A stretch of DNA of 64,000 nt. It comes from Pseudomonadota bacterium (GTDB lineage Bacteria > Pseudomonadota > Gammaproteobacteria > Burkholderiales > SG8-39). The notes beneath the pieces are model-generated. The model had not been told where the DNA came from and made no database searches. It saw only the letters and a list, made by a program, of their open reading frames with translations. Positions within the stretch are counted from its first letter, which is position 1. Each line of letters starts with the position of its first letter. Positions 51,875 through 61,513 of this stretch are shown piece after piece. The stretch spans positions 233,113 to 297,112 of the forward strand of contig CANGMI010000009.1 in the NCBI GenBank assembly GCA_947455195.1, read 5' to 3'. Both the position numbers and the translations under genes were made by a program.

Positions 51875-54588
51875 CGCACGGCCCCCGGCGGCACGTCAGT
51901 GAAGTGATACTCGAAACAGTCGGCCGCGTCGGCCCCGACATGGACCGCCGAGAAAGGCCGTGACATCGATATGCGCTCGAGCACGCGCGTCGACAGTTCG
52001 GGCAACACGGTCTGCGTGAGGATGAAGTCGATATTCCGCGCCCCGCTGTCGACCTCGGTACAGCGCGCCGTGATCAGCTCGACCACCTCGTCATCCCAGG
52101 TAAAGGCAGCACGGTGATTCTGGAGGAAACGCTCGGCAAGCCGTCCGAGCTTCAGCTCGACAATGCCGCGAATCTGGGAATCACCGAGCGGGTAGTAGGG
52201 AACGATGACAAGGCGCCCGAGAAAGGCCGGACTGAACTGCCTCAGCAGAACCGGCCTCAACTGCTCGACGAGCGTTGTCGGATCGGGACGCCGCCCACCT
52301 TCGCAAGCCTGGGTGATCACATCCTGGGCCGCATTGGAGGTGAGCAGGATGAGGGTATTGGTGAAGTCGATGCTGACGCCTTCGCCATCATCCATCGACC
52401 CCTTGTCGAACACCTGGAAGAAGAGTTCGAGCACATCGGGGTGCGCCTTCTCCATCTCGTCGAGGAGCACCACGGAGTACGGGCGGCGACGCACGGCTTC
52501 AGTGAGAACGCCACCCTTGCCGTAACCCACATAGCCCGGTGGCGCACCCTTGAGGCTCGAGACCGAATGGGCTTCCTGAAATTCCGACATGTTGATGGTG
52601 ATCATGTTGCGCTCACCCCCGTACAGCATGTCAGCCAGCGCACAGGCTGTCTCGGTCTTGCCAACACCGCTCGGGCCGACCAGCAGGAAAACGCCGACGG
52701 GCTTGCCCGGGTCATCGAGGTCTGCACTGAACGTACGCACCCGTCGGGCGATCGCATCGAGCGCCTGATCCTGGCCCTTCACCCGTTCGCAAAGCCTCTC
52801 GCGCAGATGCAGCACCGTGTGAATCTCGTCGATCATCATGCGGCCCACCGGGATGCCGGTCCAACTCGAGATGACCTGCGCAACCGTCCCCGAATCGACG
52901 CAGACCGGCACCATCGGGTCATCATCCTGGATAGCCTCGAGCCCTTTCTCAAGGCGCATCAACTGGGCTGCCAGCGACTCCCTTTCTTCGGCCCCGCTCT
53001 CATCGAACTGATCGATGCTCTGGCTGATCCGGCGCCGCAATTCGAGAATTTCCTCGACGGCGTGCCGCTCATTGCCGAGTTTTCGTCGCAGATGGTCTTC
53101 GCGGGTGCCAAGGCTCGCAATGCGCGCGAGCAGCGCCTCCATGTCGGTGCGGGCCTCACTGCCGGTTGCCTGCGAGTGGCGCAGGAGGCGCAATCGCCCC
53201 TGGGCTGCAACGATCTCGCGCTGGATCGACTCGATTTCTTCGGGTGTCCCGGACTGCCCGACCGCGACCCGTGCACACGCGGTATCGAGCACGCTGATGG
53301 CCTTGTCGGGCAACTGCCTCCCGCTGATATATCGATGCGACAGACGCACCGCATCACACACGGCCGAGTCGAGAATCTCGACACCATGATGACGCTCGAG
53401 CGTGGTCACCATGCCTCGCAGCATCTCGATTGCCACATCAGGTGCCGGCTCCTCCACCTTCACCACCTGGAATCGGCGCGCCAGGGCAGGGTCACGCTCG
53501 ACGTACTTCTTGTACTCGGCCCAGGTAGTGGCAGCAATGGTGCGAAGTTCACCGCGCGCCAGCGCAGGCTTCAGCAGATTGGCTGCATCCCCCTGCCCTT
53601 CCGACCCCCCGGCACCAATCAGCTGGTGGGCCTCGTCAATGAAGAGGATGACGGGTGAAGGGGACGCACGTACCTCGGCAATGACCGACTTCAGCCGATT
53701 CTCGAACTCACCCTTGATGCCCGCGCCCGCCTGCAACAGTGCGAGATCGAGCGATCGGACCGAGACACTCTGGAGCGCAGGGGGCACATCGCCATCGACC
53801 ACACGCTGTGCAAACCCCTCGACAACCGCCGTCTTGCCGACGCCGGCTTCGCCGGTCAGGATGGGATTGTTCTGACGGCGTCTCAGAAGCACATCAACGA
53901 TCTGGCGGATCTCGGCATCGCGCCCCTTGATCGGATCGATCTTGCCCTCGCGCGCGAGGGCAGTGATATCCACCGTGAACTGATCGAGCGAGGGTGTCGC
54001 GCCCGGTTTTCGGCTGGCACTGGGCATCGCTGCATGTCCAGCCGGGACCTCGGCGCCCATCGCGGGCAGATCCGCGGATGCACTGCCTCGAGCACGGGCT
54101 GCGCCTCCGGCATCTTCGCTCGACGCGGCCAGGAGATCAGCCAGAGAGCCACGCAGCGTCTCTCTGGGTATCCGCAGGAGCGTCGGCGCCATCTCGATCA
54201 GCAGGCCGCGAAGGCTATCGACTTCGAGAAGAGCAAGCAGCACCGTACCGGAACGGATCTGCTGCTCACCGAGCAGCATCGAGCTGAGCAGCCAGGCCTC
54301 CTGGAAGAGCGGCGCGAGGTGAGTCGAGAGGGCGGGGGTGCGTCCGTTGCCGCGCTTGAAGCGATCCATGCTCTGCTGCAACTGGGTCATGACCAGTTGC
54401 ACATCGATCTGGAACTGGCCAAGCAGGATCTCGAGGTCGGGTGACGTCTCCTCCAGCAGTCTCGTCAGCAGGTGCTCGATTTCCACGCTGTAGTGGGTCT
54501 GGCGCACGCACAACTCGGCGCTCTGCGTCATGGCTCGCTTGCATTCCGGATTGAGCCTGGCAAGGAGCGTCCTGATATCAATTTCCAT
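51871..54588 (-). CDS. clpV: T6SS sheath-recycling AAA+ ATPase ClpV (TssH)
   Basis: 905 residues. An N-terminal Clp-repeat domain that binds TssC (about 1-160) is followed by two AAA+ modules: G-E-A-G-V-G-K-T near 245 with L-F-I-D-E-A-H-Q-L, and G-P-S-G-V-G-K-T near 638 with the pore loop G-Y-V-G-Y-G. A coiled-coil middle domain (about 450-570) lies between. ClpV disassembles contracted TssB/TssC sheath. It overlaps tssG by 11 bases. Confidence 0.95.
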   Translation of the reverse strand: MEIDIRTLLARLNPECKRAMTQSAELCVRQTHYSVEIEHLLTRLLEETSPDLEILLGQFQIDVQLVMTQLQQSMDRFKRGNGRTPALSTHLAPLFQEAWLLSSMLLGEQQIRSGTVLLALLEVDSLRGLLIEMAPTLLRIPRETLRGSLADLLAASSEDAGGAARARGSASADLPAMGAEVPAGHAAMPSASRKPGATPSLDQFTVDITALAREGKIDPIKGRDAEIRQIVDVLLRRRQNNPILTGEAGVGKTAVVEGFAQRVVDGDVPPALQSVSVRSLDLALLQAGAGIKGEFENRLKSVIAEVRASPSPVILFIDEAHQLIGAGGSEGQGDAANLLKPALARGELRTIAATTWAEYKKYVERDPALARRFQVVKVEEPAPDVAIEMLRGMVTTLERHHGVEILDSAVCDAVRLSHRYISGRQLPDKAISVLDTACARVAVGQSGTPEEIESIQREIVAAQGRLRLLRHSQATGSEARTDMEALLARIASLGTREDHLRRKLGNERHAVEEILELRRRISQSIDQFDESGAEERESLAAQLMRLEKGLEAIQDDDPMVPVCVDSGTVAQVISSWTGIPVGRMMIDEIHTVLHLRERLCERVKGQDQALDAIARRVRTFSADLDDPGKPVGVFLLVGPSGVGKTETACALADMLYGGERNMITINMSEFQEAHSVSSLKGAPPGYVGYGKGGVLTEAVRRRPYSVVLLDEMEKAHPDVLELFFQVFDKGSMDDGEGVSIDFTNTLILLTSNAAQDVITQACEGGRRPDPTTLVEQLRPVLLRQFSPAFLGRLVIVPYYPLGDSQIRGIVELKLGRLAERFLQNHRAAFTWDDEVVELITARCTEVDSGARNIDFILTQTVLPELSTRVLERISMSRPFSAVHVGADAADCFEYHFTDVPPGAVR

Positions 54589-55660
54589 TCAGCGATGTCT
54601 CCTTGGCGCGAAGCGCGGCAACCCCATGGCGCGGGGCACGGACCCGAACCACCGGGGTAGCCAGCACAGGCTTGTTCATTCCAGCCACTCGCGCGGTCGT
54701 GAGCCAACTGGTATGCCCGAGGCTGGGTGGGTGAGTGCCGCCGAGAACGGCAGCGCCCGGTTCATCCGGATGCAAGGCGAGACGCAATCGCACCTCCACA
54801 TCGCTTTGCAGGTGGCATCGCACGGTCCAGCCGAGCAGTGCATGCGATCGGTCATCAGGCAGGAACGGGCGGATCTGGGGCAATCGAAGCGGCGCGCTCC
54901 GCAGCTCGATCGCGCTCGCCTGATCCCAGACGCGGCTGCCCAGGATGCCATTCACGCCCAGACGAGTGCCGCCGTCGGCACCGCCCAGCAGTGCTCTCTC
55001 GCCGCGATCGACCGGATGCCAGCCACCGATGAATTGCCGTCCGGTGAATCTCTGACCGAATCGGTCAGCCAGCAACGCGAGCAAGGACGTCATGGATCGC
55101 GGCGCGGCTCCCTGCAAGCCGGCATGACGGACCCACGCGTTCTCGCCATCGGGTCCGGCGGCACCCTGCGCCAACTGGAGGCCAGATAACGCATCGATCA
55201 CCCGGACGACCGGCATGCGAGTGATGCCATCGGCGCCCAGCGCGGGATTGTGCTTGCGACGAGCCCGGTAGAGGAAAGCCAGCATGCGCTGACTGAAGAT
55301 GTCCAGAAACTCCAGCCCGGCGCCGTCACGTTGACGGGCACGCTCGAGCAGCAGCTCGGTAAAGACCAGCGGCAGTGGCCCGTGCGCACCAGCCATCGAC
55401 ATCACGGTCGACATCAGCGTGAGGGGTGGGCCAGCGCGCTTGCTCGGTCCGACGGCCTGGATGTCGCTCGGAGGAAAGGCCAGACTCACGGCAGCCGACA
55501 GACGCACCGCCTCATCAAGCCCGACCGACGTACCGATCGGCGCCCGCGCAGGCTCGCTCCGCTCGAGCAGGCTCAGCGCCTGGAAGAGGTCGAAGCCGTA
55601 AGGCGCAGCACGCAGTTGAGCGATCAGATCACGCATTGGCGCCCGCTCAACGGCGGCCAT
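54578..55660 (-). CDS. tssG: T6SS baseplate protein TssG
   Basis: 360 residues from the ATG at 55660; an ATG at 55636 is also possible. The family marks F-D-L-F-Q-A-L-S-L-L-E near 23-33 and M-A-G-A-H-G-P-L-P-L-V-F-T-E-L near 88-102 are present. It is part of the baseplate wedge with TssF and TssE. The chosen start lies within the last 37 bases of tssF, so translation is probably coupled. Confidence 0.93.
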   Translation of the reverse strand: MAAVERAPMRDLIAQLRAAPYGFDLFQALSLLERSEPARAPIGTSVGLDEAVRLSAAVSLAFPPSDIQAVGPSKRAGPPLTLMSTVMSMAGAHGPLPLVFTELLLERARQRDGAGLEFLDIFSQRMLAFLYRARRKHNPALGADGITRMPVVRVIDALSGLQLAQGAAGPDGENAWVRHAGLQGAAPRSMTSLLALLADRFGQRFTGRQFIGGWHPVDRGERALLGGADGGTRLGVNGILGSRVWDQASAIELRSAPLRLPQIRPFLPDDRSHALLGWTVRCHLQSDVEVRLRLALHPDEPGAAVLGGTHPPSLGHTSWLTTARVAGMNKPVLATPVVRVRAPRHGVAALRAKETSLNGN

Positions 55661-57378
55661 CGCATCCAGGGTTCCCCGTTGCGCTCGACACACAACCGGA
55701 CGAAGGAGTTGACCGTTGTGTACAGGGCAAGAAATCGCGCGAGTACAGCCGCCATCAACAACGGAGAGCTGCCGGCAAATTCTGCCGGATCGAACTCGAG
55801 GGTGACTTCCGTACCCCGGCAGTGGCCACGCCAGGCTGCATTGCCGATTCGAGCCGTGGCAGGGCGAGAGCGCACCGAGACGAGACCTCGGATCTGCGAC
55901 TGGTCCCTGGGACTGTCGCCGGCAAAGAGCTGCAACATTTCACGAAGCCGGGTAACCCCTGCCGGTCCGTCGACGAGGGAACTGTGATTCAGCCGCAAGA
56001 GCGAAGCCAGCGTCCAGAGTGCCGAACTTGCCATCACCGGGTCGCGCTGGGCACTGGGTTCATAGAGTGACCGGATCACGAGCGATTCGGACAACCCCAC
56101 CCCGGTCAACCGTGCGCCGCGCGGCAATTGCTCGCCCAGTCCTCGATTGGTACAGAGGACCTCGGCGTAGATGACCGGCTGCTCGGGCACCTGACGGACA
56201 TCGGCGCGGTCGACAAACGAGAGGAAGGTCTCGGTGCCCGTGATGTCGCGCTTCGTGTGCGCCTCCCGCCGAGACGTCCAGTACAGACCGCCACCGCCCG
56301 CGCCCGTATCGTTCGCAGCGTGAATGTTCGGGATGGACTCGGGGCGCTCGGCCAGCGGGTCCGATGCGATCACCGCCAGAATCGAATGGATCTCGGTCGA
56401 GGCTTCCCGCTGACGATCCGCCACCAGGCGATACTCGGTCTGCCGCCGATCCATGACGATCGGCTCGGTGGTGGCATGAAAGAGATTCACGACAGGAACG
56501 CAACCAAGCCGGAAGGTTTCAGCGTCAACCGCCGACAAGCTCTTCGCCGCGTAGGCGAAAACCAGTCGTACGGCGAAGCCGGCGCCTGAGCCAAGGCGAT
56601 GCCTCAATCCGCCAAGTTCGAAGAACTGGAACTTGCGCGGGAATACGAAGTACTCGCGCAGCAGGCTGTATGCCGGATGGGCGTGGGCGGGGACCGGCAG
56701 CACCTCCTGCCCTTCGTCGAATCCGAACTCGCGCAATGCCGCGGGACCCAGGTGGTGATCGCGCCCATCGGCCTCGATCACGACATCGACCAGCGCGCTC
56801 ACCAGCATCTCGTGCAATGGCATCGTCGCCATGAGATCGCCGGCCAGGTGAAACCGCAAGGTATCCACCTCAATCTCCGAAACATCGGTGCCTGGCACGG
56901 CGTCGAACACAAGTCGCAGGTTCCGGCTGTCGACAAGGCGCGCACCCGACACCGTGAGTGGCCACAACGTGGTATCCCAGGCGGTTTGAAACCGGCACAG
57001 CTGCCCATCTGCCGTTGTCGCCTGGAGCATTGCGCCCTTGGCGATCGGCAGTCCGGATGTCACCTTGCCTTGCGCCTCATCAAGGATCATCTGGACGATG
57101 CTGATCGAGGGCACCGGCTGAGCGAGTGTGGGGCAGACATTGTCGAGCACTGCCGACGCAATCCGAGGAAACTCGCGGTCCAGTTCGCGGTGCACCCGCG
57201 CTCCGAGGAACGCCACCGATTCGATCAGCCGTTCGGTATGCGGGTCGGCAGACTCTTCCCCGGACAAGACGAGCCGCTGCGCCACCTTGGGATGGCGATC
57301 GGCAAAATCCTGACCCTGCGCCCGGAGATAGGCCATCTCGCGCCGGTAATACTCAAGAATGTCGTCGCTACCATCCAC
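55624..57378 (-). CDS. tssF: T6SS baseplate protein TssF
   Basis: 584 residues from a GTG at 57378. The family start I-L-E-Y-Y-R-R-E-M-A-Y-L-R and the D-P-H-T-E-R-L-I-E-S-V-A-F-L motif near 45-58 are clear. It forms the wedge with TssG, joining TssE and TssK around the VgrG hub. It is 35 bases downstream of tssE. Confidence 0.94.
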   Translation of the reverse strand: MDGSDDILEYYRREMAYLRAQGQDFADRHPKVAQRLVLSGEESADPHTERLIESVAFLGARVHRELDREFPRIASAVLDNVCPTLAQPVPSISIVQMILDEAQGKVTSGLPIAKGAMLQATTADGQLCRFQTAWDTTLWPLTVSGARLVDSRNLRLVFDAVPGTDVSEIEVDTLRFHLAGDLMATMPLHEMLVSALVDVVIEADGRDHHLGPAALREFGFDEGQEVLPVPAHAHPAYSLLREYFVFPRKFQFFELGGLRHRLGSGAGFAVRLVFAYAAKSLSAVDAETFRLGCVPVVNLFHATTEPIVMDRRQTEYRLVADRQREASTEIHSILAVIASDPLAERPESIPNIHAANDTGAGGGGLYWTSRREAHTKRDITGTETFLSFVDRADVRQVPEQPVIYAEVLCTNRGLGEQLPRGARLTGVGLSESLVIRSLYEPSAQRDPVMASSALWTLASLLRLNHSSLVDGPAGVTRLREMLQLFAGDSPRDQSQIRGLVSVRSRPATARIGNAAWRGHCRGTEVTLEFDPAEFAGSSPLLMAAVLARFLALYTTVNSFVRLCVERNGEPWMRWPPLSGRQCVI

Positions 57379-57413
57379 TGCGTCGCAGCCCGGGTCAGTC
57401 GTGCATTAAGAGG

Positions 57414-57860
57414 TCACGTGGCGCCGAGCGTGGTGGCAGCCCCAGGCATGATCTCCAGATTGAAGTCGACTCGGCACAGCTGGTTACCAAGCCTCACTGC
57501 CGCTTCGATGGCCACTCGGGCGCGGTAGGACAACCCCTCGACGAGGTCGACCATCACCTGTACGAGCGCAAGACGCGGCTCGAAGGCAGCTATGGCTTTA
57601 CCGATCGCCGCTCCCATGATTTCCCGATCCGGGTACGACTGCGGGCTGAGCCCTCGGAAGTCGGGAAGCCCGTAATCAAGTACCGTCAGTTCGAGGTCGA
57701 GAAAATCGTCGATCGCCAGACGAGACGTGCTGTTGAAGAGTCGCTGCAGATCCAGAGCAAGCGAATGCCTCAAACCAGCCGCATCCAGCAGAACGCCGTC
57801 TTCATACCCGATGAGCCGGTCAAGCAGAGGCGCGAGGGATCCCCGCATCAGCGCCGACAT
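57414..57860 (-). CDS. tssE: T6SS baseplate protein TssE (gp25-like)
   Basis: 148 residues. The family features L-N-S-T/F-N-S-T near the middle, Y-G-L-P-D-F near 63-68 and I-x-x-F-E-P-R-L near 90-97 are present. TssE is the gp25-like protein that starts sheath assembly at the baseplate. It is 47 bases after hcp. Confidence 0.92.
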   Translation of the reverse strand: MSALMRGSLAPLLDRLIGYEDGVLLDAAGLRHSLALDLQRLFNSTSRLAIDDFLDLELTVLDYGLPDFRGLSPQSYPDREIMGAAIGKAIAAFEPRLALVQVMVDLVEGLSYRARVAIEAAVRLGNQLCRVDFNLEIMPGAATTLGAT

Positions 57861-57907
57861 CGCGTCGCCCCTACCTGACTCTCACCGCGGCCCGGGGTCA
57901 GACAGAA

Positions 57908-58396
57908 TCAACTCGCTTTCAGCGTGCTCTTGTCGTAGCTGTACGCAGAGACGCCCTTCTTGGCACCGGTGGCCAACTGCTGGGCATATTCCTTGGTGAT
58001 CGCCGAGAAGTTGATCGAGAAGCTGTCCGATGGCATTCCACCTCCGCCAGACTGCTGATAGCTCGAGATGAGGACGTTGGTGAACGTGACCTTCATCATT
58101 TCCATGTAGGTGCCTGTGGTGCCTTCGATCCGGCCGACGTAGAGAATGGCCGTCGGGATCGGTGTTCCCATCAGGTGATAGCTCTCGATGTCCGTTGACG
58201 AAATGTCAGACATCTTGGTGAAGTTCCAGTCGGAGATCACCGGACGACCGGTGGTGCGCTCGCTGTTCGCCGTGTCCACCTGCAGCGGCATCGTGGATCC
58301 GGCGGAAAAACTGTCGACGAGGATCTTGCCGGCGTAGCCGGTGACCGTGCAGTTCCCGGCAATCTTGCCGAGGTCGAGAATCATGATATCGGACAT
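57908..58396 (-). CDS. hcp: T6SS tube protein Hcp (TssD)
   Basis: 162 residues, typical of Hcp. The start D-I-M-I-L-D-L-G-K-I, the central I-S-D-W-N-F-T-K and the F-S-I-N-F-S-A-I stretch near the end are characteristic. Hexameric rings of Hcp form the inner tube and may carry effectors. No C-terminal toxin is fused. A strong hairpin lies just upstream (58420-58440), separating it from tssC. Confidence 0.95.
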   Translation of the reverse strand: MSDIMILDLGKIAGNCTVTGYAGKILVDSFSAGSTMPLQVDTANSERTTGRPVISDWNFTKMSDISSTDIESYHLMGTPIPTAILYVGRIEGTTGTYMEMMKVTFTNVLISSYQQSGGGGMPSDSFSINFSAITKEYAQQLATGAKKGVSAYSYDKSTLKAS

Positions 58397-58419
58397 CTTG
58401 AAGCCTCCAAGTCAGGGTG

Positions 58420-58440
58420 CCCCCGTCCGCTGGACGGGGG
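58420..58440. other. Strong hairpin between tssC and hcp
   Basis: CCCCCGTCC-GCT-GGACGGGGG forms a perfect nine-base G+C stem with a three-base loop, 24 bases before the hcp ATG. On the minus strand no T-run follows it, so it is more likely a 5' stabilising or processing hairpin for the hcp message, or an attenuator, than a full terminator. Confidence 0.65.
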
Positions 58441-58475
58441 ACTTTCATTTGCAATCAGTAGGGCGGAAATCGGCC

Positions 58476-59972
58476 TCAGGCAGCCGCTGCAGGCAACTCG
58501 GCGACCAGTCGGATGGACGCAGTGAGTTCTTCCATCTGGAAGTGGGGCTTCAGGAACACCGTCGCCTGATAAGCACCAGGCTTGCCTGCCACTTCGACCA
58601 CGTCGACCCGCCCTTCCGAGAGCGGCAGACGAGCCTTGATGTCCTGCCCCGCATTCGTGCTGAGGAGAACGAAACCGGCCAGCCAGTTGTTCAGGTAATC
58701 GGCCACGGCCTCTTTCGTCTGGAAGCTGCCCACCTTGTCACGCATCATCACCTTCAGATAGTGAGCAAAGCGTGAAGCGGCGAGAATGTAGGGCAGACGC
58801 GACGACAGGGCCGCGTTGGCGTTGGCCGAGTCGAGGTTGTAGACCTTCGGTTTGTTGGTCGTCTGACCACCGAAGAACGCCGCGTAGTTGGAACCCTTGG
58901 CATTCACCGCCGCGATGAATCCGAGGTCGTTCAGTTCCTTTTCGCGCCGATCGGTGATCGTGACTTCGGTCGGGCACTTGAGCATGACCTCGCCTTCCTC
59001 GGTCTTGAACGTATGCGCGGTCAGGCCCGTGACCTTCCCACCGCCTTCCACGCCGCGAATGGCCGTGGTCCATCCATAGGTCGCAAAGGCGCTCGTGATG
59101 CGCAGCCCCAGTTGGTAAGCCGAGTTGGCCCAGAGGTACTTCGAGTGATCGGTACCGTCAACGTCCTCCTCGAAGCCGAACGAATCAACGGGTGAGGTGG
59201 CGGCACCATAAGGCAGACGTGCCGCGTAGCTCGGCAGTACCAGAGCCACGTAACGCGAGTCTTCCGATTCGCGGAATGCCCGCCAACTGGCGAGTTCGGC
59301 ACTCTCGAAGATCTTTGCCAGATCTCGGGGAACACCAAGTTCCGTGAATGAGCGCATGTCGAACAGGCCAGGCGCAGCGGCCGCGATGAAGGGCGCGTGC
59401 GCAGCGGCCGCAACCTTCGAAACGCGCTCGAGGAGAGCGATGTCTTGCGGGTGACGGCCAAACGAATAATCGCCGATCAGCAGGGAATACGGACTGCCGC
59501 CAAACGTGCCGTACTCTTCCTCGTAGATCTTCTTGAACAGCGTGCTCATGTCGTGGTCGACGGCCGTCTCGAGATCCTTGAGCAGCTCGCCCTTGGTCAC
59601 GTTCATGAGGCGAAGCTTCAGACGCGTGCTCGTCTCGGTGCCGAAAACCATGTCGTGCAGGCCACGCCAGGACGCCTCAAGCTTCTGGAACGCCGCGTCA
59701 TGGAGGATGGCATTCAGCTGGTCGGAGATGATGCGATCAATCTCGGCGACCCGCTCGTTGATCGTCGCAACCACACCCTTGTCGGGTGCCGTCTTCATGC
59801 CCTCGTCGAGGATCTGGGTGGCGAACTGGCCGAGCAACTTCTTCGCGTAATCGCGTTGCGACGGCTCGACGGCCATCTTGCCTTCCTGAACGATCCGGTC
59901 GAGGAGGCTCAGTTCCTGGGATACGGCGCCGGCTGCGCCGCCTTCTGCTGCTGCTTCTGAATTCGTTGCCAT
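58476..59972 (-). CDS. tssC: T6SS sheath protein TssC
   Basis: 498 residues from the ATG at 59972; a TTG at 59981 is also in frame. Family features include Q-K-L-E-A-S-W-R-G-L, L-I-G-D-Y-S-F-G-R-H-P-Q-D near 171-183 and L-P-Y-I-L-A-A-S-R-F-A-H-Y near 403-415. With TssB it forms the contractile sheath. Fifty bases separate it from tssB. Confidence 0.96.
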   Translation of the reverse strand: MATNSEAAAEGGAAGAVSQELSLLDRIVQEGKMAVEPSQRDYAKKLLGQFATQILDEGMKTAPDKGVVATINERVAEIDRIISDQLNAILHDAAFQKLEASWRGLHDMVFGTETSTRLKLRLMNVTKGELLKDLETAVDHDMSTLFKKIYEEEYGTFGGSPYSLLIGDYSFGRHPQDIALLERVSKVAAAAHAPFIAAAAPGLFDMRSFTELGVPRDLAKIFESAELASWRAFRESEDSRYVALVLPSYAARLPYGAATSPVDSFGFEEDVDGTDHSKYLWANSAYQLGLRITSAFATYGWTTAIRGVEGGGKVTGLTAHTFKTEEGEVMLKCPTEVTITDRREKELNDLGFIAAVNAKGSNYAAFFGGQTTNKPKVYNLDSANANAALSSRLPYILAASRFAHYLKVMMRDKVGSFQTKEAVADYLNNWLAGFVLLSTNAGQDIKARLPLSEGRVDVVEVAGKPGAYQATVFLKPHFQMEELTASIRLVAELPAAAA

Positions 59973-60022
59973 GTGATTCAACCTGTCAAATGAGGAGGTT
60001 ATCGTCGGGCGCGCTGCGCGAG

Positions 60023-60520
60023 TCAGGCCGCAGCGCCGTCGGTGCCCTTGAGCGCCTTGAGTTCTTCACTGTTCTGCAGGATGTTCTCGAGCAGGGCATC
60101 GAGTTCATCGTTCCCGTCCAGCTTGCCCAGCAGATCGCGCAACTGTTGACGCGCCTCGAGCAGCTTTGTCAGACGGGGAATCTGGGCAACGATCGCCTCC
60201 GGATGGAAGTGATCGTATTCGGTGAAATTGAGTTCCACCTTGAGATTGCCTTCGCCCTTCAAGGTGTCAGGCACGGAGAGATCAAGCCGCGGCGCGATCT
60301 TGCCCAGGACATCATTGAAGTTGTCGCGATCGATTTCCACGAAGCGACGGTCCTTGAACTTGGGAAGCGGATTGAGCGGTTGCCCCGACAGATCAGCCAT
60401 CAGGCCGACGACGAACGGGAGTTCCTTCTTTTCCACCGCATTGCCGATCTCCACGTCATAGGTGATCTGAACCCGCGGGGGGCGGTTGCGACCGACCCAC
60501 TTCTGCAAACTGTTGGACAT
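60023..60520 (-). CDS. tssB: T6SS sheath protein TssB
   Basis: 165 residues. It begins S-N-S-L-Q-K-W-V-G-R-N-R-P-P-R-V-Q-I-T-Y-D and contains L-P-F-V-V-G-L-M-A-D-L-S-G near 34-46 and F-K-D-R-R-F-V-E-I-D near 55-64. It is the first gene of the T6SS operon; AAGAGG precedes the ATG. The 296-base gap upstream is the likely main promoter region. Confidence 0.96.
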   Translation of the reverse strand: MSNSLQKWVGRNRPPRVQITYDVEIGNAVEKKELPFVVGLMADLSGQPLNPLPKFKDRRFVEIDRDNFNDVLGKIAPRLDLSVPDTLKGEGNLKVELNFTEYDHFHPEAIVAQIPRLTKLLEARQQLRDLLGKLDGNDELDALLENILQNSEELKALKGTDGAAA

Positions 60521-60646
60521 CGGTGACCTCTTGAATGATGGATTGATACTGTTCGACTCAAGCGACTTCGCGTGTACCCGCCGTCGTTTTGTCCATGTGC
60601 AACGTCAAGGGAGATGCTCCCAAGCACGCTGCAGAACATACAGGGA

Positions 60647-60661
60647 CATATGGACGATATG
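60647..60661. promoter_or_regulatory. Small dyad in the tssB divergent control region
   Basis: CATAT-GGACG-ATATG is an inverted repeat with five-base arms in a locally A+T-richer part of the gap between tssB and the divergent unknown gene. It could be an operator; support is limited to symmetry and position. Confidence 0.25.
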
Positions 60662-60726
60662 AGGGCCGCAAGTCGATCAGCAATAACAATTAATGAATCG
60701 CACGCAACCCGTTTGCGACCGGCCAT

Positions 60727-60740
60727 GCACACTCGCTGCC
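60727..60740 (-). promoter_or_regulatory. Weak sigma-54-like element upstream of tssB
   Basis: On the minus strand GG-CAGCGAGTGT-GC has the required ten-base spacing and GGCA at -24, but the -12 half is only GTGC. T6SS operons are sometimes sigma-54 dependent. A GG-N10-GC pair is expected by chance in a gap this long, so the call is tentative. Confidence 0.25.
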
Positions 60741-60816
60741 CAGCCTGCGTGATGTCCAGCGCATACGCGTTGCCAGGCAGGACCTTGCATTCCTTCGCGG
60801 CGCCCGATCAGACCTG

Positions 60817-61464
60817 ATGCTGCATCCACTCGTCAGCTTGTGGCGACACAACTGTCGCGCCACCTTCTACGAAGGCGGGGCCCTTCCGGCTGACGCTTTC
60901 CGGAGCCAGACGCCCGGCGCAAGCATTCCGATACCCAGCGGCCTCAGACGTCGGTTCGGCTCCTTCGAGGAGGCGCTGCACTATGTGAGGTTCTGGCTGG
61001 GCGATCGATCGGCACAGTCGGAACTGCGCTGGATGCTCAGTCGAACCACTGGCTCCGGGTCGAGTGCTCAGCGTCCACTTGCCGACTGGATGAATGCACT
61101 CGCCAGAGGGCTGGCCACGGGGACCCTCGTCGTGGTCGAAGAGTCGAGTCGGCTCGCTGGCCCGAGTCAGATCTTCGCGCCCAAGAAGTCCAAGACTTCG
61201 GCACTGAGCAAGTTGCCGACACTGGCCAGCATGCCAACGGTGCCCAAACTCGCGGCCCTGCTGCCCTCGCTCCAGGCGGTGCAGATCGAGGGGGCCGAAG
61301 TGATGCCCGAGATCGAGCAGACACTTGCGCAGACCCGGGCATCGATCGCTGCCGTTCAGGGCGCGTCGGCGTCGCTCACGCCCGCGCCAGCAAACATCGC
61401 CGACATACAGGGGGCGATGAATGCCGCCTCTGCAAGGACGTCGGCGCAGATGGCTTCGGCATAG
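60817..61464 (+). CDS. Unrecognised T6SS-adjacent protein, 215 residues
   Basis: It has two parts. Residues 1-125 look globular, with F-E-E-A-L-H-Y-V-R-F-W-L near 50-61 and W-M-N-A-L-A-R-G-L-A-T-G-T-L-V-V-V-E-E near 91-109. Residues 140-215 are Ala/Ser-rich and helical (P-E-I-E-Q-T-L-A-Q-T-R-A-S-I-A-A-V-Q), resembling the start of the next protein. No signal peptide or catalytic motif is seen. It is divergent from tssB and 49 bases before the 699-residue gene, probably in one operon. It could be an adaptor for the following protein; this is inference. Confidence 0.75.
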   Translation: MLHPLVSLWRHNCRATFYEGGALPADAFRSQTPGASIPIPSGLRRRFGSFEEALHYVRFWLGDRSAQSELRWMLSRTTGSGSSAQRPLADWMNALARGLATGTLVVVEESSRLAGPSQIFAPKKSKTSALSKLPTLASMPTVPKLAALLPSLQAVQIEGAEVMPEIEQTLAQTRASIAAVQGASASLTPAPANIADIQGAMNAASARTSAQMASA

Positions 61465-61513
61465 ACCACGACCACCATACCCAGCCTCGATACCGATTGA
61501 TATCGCCACCCGC

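Noticed and set aside
60776..60789. Sigma-54-like GGCAG...TTGC element before the 215-residue gene
   Set aside because: GG and GC are only nine bases apart instead of ten, which normally abolishes sigma-54 recognition.
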